A stretch of DNA of 64,000 nt from Vicia villosa (Eukaryota; Streptophyta; Magnoliopsida; Fabales; Fabaceae): positions 64,368,336-64,432,335 of the forward strand of contig NC_081183.1 of NCBI RefSeq assembly GCF_029867415.1, read 5' to 3'. The notes beneath the pieces are model-generated. The model saw only the letters and a list, made by a program, of their open reading frames with translations. It was not told the DNA's origin and did no database searches. This document shows positions 43,785 to 53,988 of this stretch, in pieces. Position 1 is the stretch's first letter; each line of letters opens with the position of its first letter. A program made the translations under genes and the position numbers.

Positions 43785-46700
43785 TGTAGCGGGGAAAATC
43801 TGATATCGAAGCCATGGGATTGACTCGAATCAATATTCCGTTTGAAATAGCCACCGCGCTTTATTTTTTCAAAGGAAAAGGGAAAAGAACGTAAAACCCA
43901 AAGTTTTGTTTTTAAAACAAGAAAGAGAACTCAGGTTCAGGTGTTGATTATATGAAGGGAAGGTTTAAAGCACCCCTCATATCCGTGGAACTCCATGGGA
44001 ACCTTTTTGAAAATCCGTGTTGTGTGTGTGCTAAAAAAAAGGGTTTGTTTTATTTTTAAAATAAGCTCGGCAAAGCGTTAAGCTTTGGGCCTACATACCT
44101 CCTCGGTGCAATGGAGAAGTCAGAGCTAATGTAGTTCCGCTTTTGGGAAAACATTTTTAAAAAAAACGAATAAACACTTTATCGTCGTCGGAGAGAAATA
44201 CTCAGCCATTGATCTTGAGCATGAGAACAAACAAGTTCTTTGCATCGCAAATGAAAGAAGGGCTCCAACTCGGATAAAATCAACGAGTATGCCACTAGCT
44301 CTCTCACGCGGAAAAGATCTCGTTATTATCAATCAACTTCAAAATCGTGGGGTATAACCACTCGTTTCGACAATTAACGGTGTCTAAACTTTTGAAAGAA
44401 AATGCCAACAAGGGCAAAAGATATTTTTAAGAAAAGGTTTTTGAAAAGATTGCAAACATAAGAATATTTTGGAAAAAGGGAAAAGATTTTGAAAATTTAA
44501 GAATGGGAGGAGATGAAGAGGCTATTCTATTGCATAAAATAAAAGCTAAGGAAAGAAACGGTCTAACCAAATAAGAAGCCAACACTTGACATTAAAAGTC
44601 AAGGTAGATTTCCCATCTTTTGGAATTATCAATACCAACACATTAACACTTGGGGATCCAGATGGACTTATTGTCTTTAGCACCACTTTGCATTAAGCAC
44701 ATTAAGATTCTGACGAAAATCGGGCAGAGTAACGACTGTTTTCGGGTAAAATCCTTATCTCAATGCCTTGGAATTAACCATCAAGGGCTTTCAAGGAAAT
44801 ACCTGCACATACAAACAGACAACAATCCAATGCCAGACAGACAGAATAACAGCAGAGTAATAACAAAATAAGAGTCCAGAGGCACTAGGTCCATAAGTCC
44901 GAATCTCCAAAATGCTAGGGATAGTAACCAATAGTCCAAAGAGAGCCTTATGTGTTTTTTAGATTTTGGTTGTTTATTAGTGTTTTAGCATAAAAGTAAA
45001 GTATGGTCCAAGTGGACAAAAGAAAAATAGCGGAAGCATAAACATATGTCCAAGTGGACAAAGAGAAACTAGCGGAATTATAAACGTCCAAATGGACAAA
45101 GAGAAAATGGCGGAATGTAAATATGATGAAATGATAAAATAAAGCGATAAAGCGAGAAATATAAAGAGCGGTATAATAAATGACGGAAATTAAAGTTAGT
45201 TGTTAGAGGTTAAAGATAACCATCTTGAAACTTGTCAAGTATGTTATCAAAGTTAGTAATGAAGATCGATGGTGAGTGAATGATGTACTCGGATTTAAGG
45301 TCAATGGAAACTTATCAGAAGCTTGATAAAATCATAGCGACTACACGATAAATTTCCATAAGTCATAAATCAACCGCATACAATTCTCTTCCATATTTGA
45401 TCTTTTATCGAGTCGGGACAAATGTAGGAGAACTCTCCATGTATCAAGATCATCAATGAAAAGAAATAAGAAGGAGAAGAAGAAATGATCTAGCCTTTAT
45501 CAAGAATCCATAGAATTCTCAAGATATTAAGACTTTCATCGATCAAGAGAAAATAAGATGAAAAAAAGATAAGAATGAAAACAAATTGATCTAGTCTTTA
45601 TCAAGAATCCATAGAATTCTCAAGATATTAAGACTTTCATCGATCGAAAGCAAATAAGATGAAAAGATAATAAGGAAAACAAATTGATCTAGTCTTTATC
45701 AAGAATCCATAGAATTCTCAAGATATTAAGACTTTCATCGATCAAAAGAAAACAAGATGAAAAAGATAAGAATAGAAACAAATTGATCTAGTCTTTATCA
45801 AGAATCCATAGATGTCTCAAGATATTAAGACTTTCATCGATCAAAAGAAAACAAGATGAAAAAGATAAGAATAGAAACAAATTGATCTAGTCTTTATCAA
45901 GAATCCATAGAATTCTCAAGATATTAAGACTTTCATCGATCAAAAGAAAGATAAGATAAAAATAAGAATGAAAACAAATTGATCTAGTCTTCATCAAGAA
46001 TCCATAGAATTCTCAAGATGTTAAGACTTTCATCGATCAAAAGAAAGATAAGATGAACATAAGAAATGAAAACACAAAAGATAATCCACTCACACTATCA
46101 TTAATATCATTCATCTAATATTATGGATTTGGTTCTTTCAAACCTATCAACATCCTAGATCCAATGATATTAATGAAGTGGAGGAAGTAGGAAACCAAAA
46201 CAAGCATAAAAAAGGCAAAAAACCACATTCTGCCAGCAGGAAATCGATTTCATGCAGGGGGAAATCGATTTCCATAGTGCAGTTTTCAAAAAAAACAGGT
46301 TACGTTCAGCAGGAAATCGATTTCAGCCTTAAGGAAATCAATTTCCTCAGTGTAAATTCCAGCAAACACAGCATTTAAAGGCATGAAACTTGACTTGAAC
46401 AAATATACAAACACCTTATGATCACACATCAATTGGAGCACGAATTTTCCATCAAATCACCATCAAATAGCACCAATGTAGCATCAAAGATGCATCACAC
46501 ACAAGCAACAAAGAATCACATTGTGATATACAAAAAGGATGAAGAAAATTACCAATTCTTGAACAAAACTTAGATCTACTTCAAGAATCACCAACACAAA
46601 TCTTGATCTCTCAACAATTGAAGAAAAAAGAGTGAAATGGATGGTGGCTTAGCTCAAAGTTTGTGAGGTTCAAGATGTGACTCACAAACTTTATGAAAGA

Positions 46701-47503
46701 ACAAAGAGCTTTGGTGAATTTGGTAGGGATGAGGAGAGAAATTGCAAGGGGTTTTTTGGCTCTCAAAGCTTGAGAAATGAGAGAGTAGTGGGCTCTATTT
46801 ATAGGATGAGAGCAAGAGTAGTGGTAGTTTGGTCTTTTTGCATTTGGTAATTAGCTTGTGTTTAATTGGTGATTAAAGTGGCATTTAAATGGTAAGAAAT
46901 GGTAAAATGAGGTTTAAGTGGGTTTAATGAAGGGGTTAATTTTGATGAGGTGGAAAATTGGTAAAATGATCAAAGAAAAAGGTGCCAAAATGATGTCAAG
47001 CTTCCCTCCTTATATTTTTTGAATTTTGCCTTAAGGAAATCGATTTCCCCAGGAGTGAAATCGATTTCCCCAGGAGTGAAATCGATTTCACTCTGTTCCA
47101 GAAGAGAAATTGGCGCAAAATACACTAGGGAAATCGATTTACCCAGGAGGGAAATCGATTTCATGATGTCCAGAATGTGATTTTGGTGAAGATTGCTGCA
47201 GGGAAATCGATTTACCCAGTAGGGAAATCGATTTCATCAGTCAAAAATGTGAAAAATGCCTTGTTTATTGCATGTCTTGGCTTGGTACCTACAAAACAAA
47301 AGCCTACAAAGAAACAAAGCAATGTTTTTGGTATTTGGGTTAGTATAATATGCATACAAGATAAATAATCATTGGTGCTTGATGATCCCTCTTATTGATG
47401 AGGTGAGTGCAACACCATAAACAAAACTTCCAAGTGAAGCTCTTGATTAGTGATTGGGATATGAATGATATAAGATCTTAGGGTCAAAAATTGGGGTATG
47501 ACA
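43785..47503 (-). repeat. G2 5' LTR (3,719 bp)
   Basis: Plus strand TGTAGCGGGG...TTGGGGTATGACA. Same contents as the other LTR: hairpin block 44091-44134, ~98-base array (45480-46060), minus-strand TATA box (TATTTATA 46796-46803), and 11 palindromes (46239, 46260, 46312, 46333 changed, 47035, 47056, 47077, 47129, 47150, 47201, 47222). The third group is a triplet with 21-base steps. Low divergence from the 3' LTR, mostly transitions. Confidence 0.95.
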
Positions 47504-48346
47504 CCTGCTTTGATTGAAAGAGGTCTTGTTCAAACTAAAACACCACCCCCAGTACCTGAGAAACTCCCATAGTGGTACAAAACTGAGGTCTCATCCCCAT
47601 ATCATCAAGGAGCACCTAGCCATGATCTTGAGCATTGCATAGCTTTGAAATATGAAGTTCAGAGGTTGGTTAGATCTAATCTTCTCTCTTTCAGAAATTT
47701 GAATCCTAATGTGCAAGCAAATCCGCTGCCCAATCATGGAGGGCATGTTGTAAACATGGTGTATGGATGTCCCGGTCCATACCGAGTCTATAATATCAAC
47801 TTCTCAAGAGCAGATTTGGTACAAATGCACGCCACTCTCTGTCGAGGGCAGAATTTTCGCCAGCATCACTACGGTTCCTGTAGCATATGTTGTGTAGATC
47901 CTCATGGATGTTCGATTGTGAGAAGAGATCTTCAAGTTTTGCTAGATAATGGTACTATTCAGATCTACAGAAATATGAATGAAGATGAAGTTAACATGAT
48001 ACGATGTTATCTGCATGAGCTTTTAGTCTCAGATATCAACTCAGAAATGCCTAAAGTTAACGTCATCGTTCCTCATTTCTACATGCCCGAGCACATGGAA
48101 GTTACTTACAACAAACCAAAGGTTCCTGTTGCTCCTTTGATCATTTGTCTACCTGGACCTGTTCCTTATGACTCTGACAAGGCAGTTCCCTACAACTACA
48201 ATGCAACAATGATAAAGAATGGACAAGAAGTTCCTTTACCTACCCTTTCATATATCGTAAACATCGCTGATGTAAGTCGAGTAACAAGAAGTGGACGTGT
48301 GTATACTCCACTACCTCCAAAGCTGCCTGTTGCTCCTGCAACCGGA
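47504..48346 (+). pseudogene. gag: G1 gag C-terminal part, after G2
   Basis: Same frame as gag before the insertion, resuming at the CCTGC duplicate. A stop at 47570-47572 sits where G2 gag has the first Trp of PWWY. The gag finger is damaged: the first Cys of C-X2-H-X4-H-X4-C (as in G2) is Ser (SPYHQGAPSHDLEHC). A region conserved in Ogre gag-pro follows (VYGCPGPYRVYNI, a Cys/His-rich segment, VPHFYMPEHMEVTY and VTRSGRVYTPLPPK). Confidence 0.85.
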
Positions 48347-50166
48347 TAAAATCCTGTCAATACACCAGTGGGGAATCCCGAGGAAACTCCTGTCAGTAAT
48401 ACAAACACTGATGTTGGTCAATCCAGTGGAACCAATGTCAATCCTGACTTTGATGAAATTTTGAAGCTTATCAAAAGAAGTGAATACAAGATTGTGGATC
48501 AGCTTATGCAGACTCCTTCAAAGATCTCAATACTTTCATTGCTTTTAAACTCAGAAGCCCACAGGGAAGCCCTGATGAGGGTCTTGGATCAAGCTTTTGT
48601 AGATCATGATGTGACTGTTGATCATTTTGATGGGATAATAGCTAACATAACAGCTTGCAACAATTTAAGCTTCTGTGATGAAGAACTCCCCGAGGAGGGT
48701 AGAAATCACAATCTTGCTTTGCACATTTCTATGAACTGTCAGTCAGACTCTTTGTCCAATGTACTGGTAGACACTGGATCTTCCTTGAATGTGATGCCAA
48801 AGACGACTCTTGCTCGCTTGTCTTACCAAGGAATGCCTATGAAGTTCAGTGGTGTGGTTGTCAAAGCATTTGATGGATCGCGAAAATCTGTTATCGGCGA
48901 AGTCAACCTTCCCATGACAATTGGTCCACATACATTTCAAATCACCTTCCAGGTCATGGACATTCAAACTGCATATAGCTGTCTGTTAGGACGACCATGG
49001 ATCCATGAAGCAGGGGCAGTAACTTCTACGCTCCACCAAAAGTTAAAATTTGTAACAAATGGAAAATTGGTAACAATAAGTGGGGAACAAGCCTTGATGG
49101 TGAGCCACTTATCCATTTTCTCTTTCATTAGTGCTGATAATGTGGAAGGAACACAGTTCCAAGGTCTCTCTTTAGAAGACGAATCTTCCAAAAAGAAAGC
49201 ATCAATCTCTTCTTACAAAGAGGCAGTAAAAGTAGTGAAAGATGGAACTACCACTGGCTGGGGGCAAGTTGTGATCCCTACCAAGAATGAAACCGGAGCA
49301 GGACTCGGATGTTCACCAACATTCTCAAACTGCACCAAGAAGGATAAAACCCTTCGTCCAATCAAAGATACATTCATTAGTGGAGGATTCCTTAACCCAA
49401 TTCCCCTAGAGGTTAATGTCCTTATCGAAGAATGCATCGAAGAAGGTCTACCTGATCCTGAAGAAGAATGGAAATGTTATCTCAATGACTCAGGATATAT
49501 ATCTCAGGAAGAACAGCATGCACCGTTCCATCCTCTTTCAGAGAAATCTAAAGGCAAAGAAATTGAGCCTGTTCCTGCAGAAATCTGGGACACCTTGGGA
49601 CAACCAAGTGGAAAATACGATTATATGGTGAAATATACTGCACCTGAAAGTTCAAAAATTGCGATTGAAGATATCCAACCAACTGGATGGGGAGATTCCT
49701 TTGAATATAATAGTCAACCAGAAGAGGCTTATCAGCCCTGTCAATTTTCTCAGCAGCCTGAAATTACTGAAGATTTCAGCTTCAATGCATCTGCCAAGAT
49801 TTATAATCCTGAAGATGGTTATTATCACATAAACGCCATTTTTGAAAATGAAGGGGAAGATGGCCCCGCAGTTGACTCGGAAAGTGTCTCTGACAATGAT
49901 TCTCTTCATCCTGAAGACTGGGAAATACATCCTGAAAATTCTGAAGATTGTGACTCATCTTATGCTCTTCAAGAAGTAGAAGAAGACCGTTTCAACTCTA
50001 CAAAGAACAAGGGTGACAAACCAGGACCTTCAAATCCTGCTCGACCAGCGGTCAATGTCAATACTGAAGATAATTCTGAGGAGAATTTTCCTGAATACAT
50101 AATACACAGAGGAGTTCGTTGCTACTGGAAAGCTGTCGACGTTCCGAATGTTGTTCGCCGCTCAAA
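48347..50166 (+). pseudogene. pro: G1 protease region (first exon end)
   Basis: Opens after an in-frame TAA at 48347-48349. Aspartic protease with active site LVDTGSSLNVMP near 48765 and SCLLGRPWIHEAGAV near 48980. A Gly-rich GWGQVVIPTKNETGAGLG (near 49255) resembles a G-patch, found in Tat elements after protease. Ends at the predicted 5' splice site at 50166/50167. The acidic, Ser/Pro-rich C-terminal part (49560-50080) looks poorly conserved. It cuts gag-pol into mature proteins. Confidence 0.82.
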
Positions 50167-50522
50167 GTAATCACCTCGCTGTTATTTTGACCTCCTGCCT
50201 TGCCCAAAGCAGAGAGATGTTTTATAGGGCTTTGCTTTTAAATGTTCCGCCCAAATAACTTTGTGTATAGGGCTTTGTTTTAAAAGTTTCCCTCTTTGTC
50301 CTGCCCAAGACAAATGAGTTTGTGTTTAGGGCTTTGTTTCAAAAATGAATCATAAATAAAGTGTCATTTTGAATTCCCTACATTATATGTTTTATTTTTT
50401 GCTTTTTTCTGGAAATGGTAATCCTAAAAAACCAAAGAAAAGAAAAAAACTTTTTCAAAAAAAATCTGCATACACTCCTGCATTCATAAATTTTCTGAAA
50501 TAAATATAAATCATATGTGCAG
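50167..50522 (+). other. Predicted Ogre intron between protease and RT
   Basis: Starts GTAATC directly after AAA of the last protease codons and ends TTTTCTGAAATAAATATAA...GTGCAG before ATTTACTATTGAT. Exon 1 leaves two bases and exon 2 supplies one, so the frame continues without a stop into FTIDKP. Length 356 bp, T/A-rich, with three GGGCTTTG repeats. Ogre elements are known to splice an intron at this place. Unspliced, translation stops at 50168-50170. Confidence 0.75.
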
Positions 50523-53500
50523 ATTTACTATTGATAAACCCATTGAATGCAATAACCCTATGCCCTCTCCCAACTTTGAGTTTCCTGTGTTCGAAGCCGA
50601 AGAAGAGGAAGAAGAGGAGATCCCGGACGAAATCTCTCGATTACTTAAGCACGAGGAAAGAGCCATTTTGCCTCACAAAGAGCCTTTAGAAAAGATTAAC
50701 TTGGGTTCTGAAGAAGACAAAAAAGAAGTGACCATTGGATCGCTGCTTGATGCTGATATCAAGAGTAAGTTGACAGACCTTCTCAAAGAATATGTTGACG
50801 TGTTTTCCTGGTCCTACCAAGACATGCCTGGGTTGGATACCAATATTGTTCAGCATTACTTGCCATTAAAGCCAGAATGTCCGCCAGTTAAGCAGAAATT
50901 GCGAAGGACTCACCCTGATATGGCTAACAAGATTAAAGTGGAAGTTCAAAAGCAGCTCGGCGCAAGTTTTCTTGTCACCTCAGAATATCCTCAATGGTTG
51001 GCCAACATAGTGCCAGTTCCGAAAAAAGATGGAAAAGTCAGAATGTGTGTTGACTACCGTGACTTGAACAAGGCCAGTCCAAAAGATGACTTTCCATTAC
51101 CGCATATCGACATGCTGGTTGATAACACCGCTAAGTTCAAGGTCTTTTCCTTCATGGACGGGTTCTCCGGTTATAATCAGATCAAGATGGCTCCTAAAGA
51201 CATGGAGAAGGCATCTTTCATCACCCCATGGGGTACATTTTGCTACAAAGTGATGCCGTTTGGATTAAAGAATGCAGGCGCAACTTACCAAAGGGCAATG
51301 ACTACTCTCTTTCATGACATGATGCATAAAGAAATTGAAGTTTATGTGGACGACATGATAGCCAAGTCCAGCACAGAAGAAGAACATATTGAATACCTTT
51401 TGAAGTTGTTTCAACGATTAAGGAAATATCAGCTTCGCTTGAATCCTAACAAATGTACTTTTGGGGTTAGATCTGGAAAACTCTTGGGTTTCATTGTCAG
51501 CCAAAGAGGTATTGAAGTAGATCCCGACAAAGTCATAGCTATTCAAGAAATGCCTGCACCAAAAACTGAAAAGCAAGTAAGAGGATTTCTCGGACGATTA
51601 AACTATATCTCCAGATTTATCTCTCAAATGACTGCTACTTGTGGGGCAATTTTCATGCTTCTCCGCAAAGATCAAAGGGTTGTAAAGACTGAAGATTGCT
51701 AGAAAGCGTTCGACAGTATCAAAGAGTACCTGTTAGAACCACCAATATTGATTCCTCCAGTTGAAGGAAGACCACTAATCATGTACCTTACTGTGTTGGA
51801 AGAATCCATGGGTTGTATGCTCGGACAGCAAGATGAAACCGGTAAGAAGGAGCATGCCATCTATTACTTGAGTAAGAAATTCACAGACTGTGAGTCTCGT
51901 TACTCCATGCTCGAAAAAACATGTTGCGCTTTGGCTTGGGCTTCAAAACGTCTCCGCCAATACATGATCAACAATACTACTTGGTTAATCTCCAAAATGG
52001 ATCCGATCAAGTACGTCTTTGAAAAGCCTGCCTTAACAGGAAGGATTGCCCGATGGCAAATGCTGTTATCTGAGTATGACATTGAGTACCGTGCTCAAAA
52101 AGCGGTCAAAGGAAGCATTCTTGCCGATCATTTGGCGCATCAACCAATTAATGAATATCAATCACTCGAGTTTGAATTTCCTGATGAAGATGTCATGTAC
52201 TTGAAGATGAAAGATTGTGACGAACCGTTACCTGAAGAAGGTCCTGATCCTGGATCAAGATGGGGCCTAATTTTCGATGGAGCAGTAAACGCTTTTGGCA
52301 ATGGAATTGGGGCAATCATCATCACTCCCAAGGGTACTCATATCCCGTTCTCTGCCAGATTGCTATTTGATTGTACCAACAATGTCGCAGAATATGAAGC
52401 TTGTATCATGGGTCTCGAAGAAGCCATTGACTTAAGGATCAAGATCCTCGACATATATGGAGATTCAGCCCTTGTGATCAACCAAATCAAAGACAAGTGG
52501 GAAACTTACCACCCTGGCTTGATTCCTTACAAAGATTATGCAAGACGTCTGTTGACTTTCTTCAACAAGGTTGAATTGCATCATATACCTCGAGATCAGA
52601 ATCGAATGGAAGATGCCTTGGCTACTCTATCTTCCATGTTCAAAGTCAGTCACTAGAACGATATGCCTAAAGTCAGATTTACGCGCCTTGAAAGGCCTGC
52701 CTATGTGTTTGCAACTGAAGCAGTCATCGATGATAAACCGTGGTTCCACGACATCAAACGCTTCCTTCAAACTCAAGAGTACCCGCTTGGGGCATCAAAC
52801 AAAGATAAGAAAACTCTAAGGAGGCTTTCTGGCAGTTTCTTCCTGAATGGAGATGTGCTATACAAAAGAAACTTCGACATGGTTTTGCTCAGATGCGTGG
52901 ATAGACACGAAGCAGACATGTTAATGCATGAAGTGAATGAAGGGTCCTTTGGAACTCATTCAAATGGGCATGCAATGTCCAAGAAGATCTTAAGAGCAGG
53001 ATACTATTGGTTGACAATGGAATCTGACTGTTATAAACACGTGAAGAGATGTCACAAGTGCCAGATCTACGCAGATAAGATCCATGTGCCACCGACTCTA
53101 CTCAACGTTCTATCATCTCCGTGGCCTTTCTCCATGTGGGGTATCGACATGATTGGAATGATCGAACCGAAAGCTTCAAACGGTCATCGTTTCATCTTGG
53201 TAGCAATTGATTACTTCACCAAATGGGTCGAAGCAGCATCTTATGCAAATGTTACAAGACAAGTGGTTGTGAGGTTTATCAAGAATAACATCATTTGCCG
53301 ATATGGTGTTCCCAGCAAGATCATTACTGACAATGGTTCAAACTTGAACAACAAGATGATGAAAGAATTATGTGAGGAATTCAAGATTGAGCATCATAAC
53401 TCTTCTCCTTACAGACCAAAAATGAACGGCGTCGTCGAAGCCGCCAACAAGAACATTAAGAAGATCGTCCAGAAAATGGTCGTCACTTACAAAGACTGGC

Positions 53501-53988
53501 ACGAAATGCTGCCATTTGCTTTACATGGGTACCGTACTTCAGTGCGTACTTCAACAGGGGCAAACCCTTTCTCTCTAGTATACGGCATGGAAGCTGTGCT
53601 CCCCGTAGAAGTTGAAATCCCATCAATGAGAGTCCTCGTGGAGACTAAGTTATCAGAGGCTGAATGGTGTCAAAGCAGATACGATCAGTTGAACTTAATC
53701 GAAGAAAAACGTATGACTGCTCTATGCCATGGACAGTTATACCAAGCAAGGATGAAACAAGCTTTCAACAAAAAGGTTCGACCTCGTGAATTTCAAGAAG
53801 GCGACCTCGTGCTTAAAAAGATCTTGTCTTTTCAACCAGATTCTAGGGGCAAATGGTCTCCTAATTACGAAGGCCCGTATGTTGTCAAAAGAACATTTTC
53901 TGGCGGCACCATGACTCTTATAACCATGGATGGTGATGAACTCCCACATCCTGTGAATGTTGATGCAGTCAAGAAATACTTGGTCTAA
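50523..53988 (+). pseudogene. pol: G1 pol: RT, RNase H, archaeal-type RNase H, integrase
   Basis: One frame with two nonsense codons (51700-51702 after KTEDC, 52654-52656 after FKVSH). RT: VPVPKKDGKVRMCVDYRDLN near 51010, FMDGFSGYNQI, catalytic YVDD at 51343-51354. RNase H of the usual gypsy type (AIYYLSKKFTDCESRYSMLE). Second, archaeal-type RNase H with IFDGAV (near 52275), AEYEAC, GDSALV and DQNRMEDALA, typical for Tat elements. Integrase: H/H/C/C finger (HSNGH...CHKC, near 52960-53060), GIDMIG, ITDNGSN and NGVVEAANK (the D, D, E positions), then a GPY/F-type tail (NYEGPYVVKR). Both stops fall where Trp is expected, so they look like TGG to TAG changes. Confidence 0.92.

Larger units (their letters stand above)
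25021..47503 (-). mobile_element. G2: non-autonomous, pol-less Ogre-related element (gag only)
   Basis: Minus-strand element flanked by CCTGC at 25016-25020 and 47504-47508, inserted in G1 gag. Parts in element order: 5' LTR 43785-47503, PBS 43761-43778, 5'UTR, shortened gag (42833-41949), long non-coding 3' region, PPT ending at 37747, and 3' LTR (34993-37746 plus 25021-25969, split by C3). Length without C3 is about 13.5 kb. Between the LTRs there is no protease, RT, RNase H or integrase. It fits the LARD/TR-GAG class of parasitic LTR elements. PBS, PPT hairpin and 3'UTR motifs are shared with G1. Confidence 0.92.
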
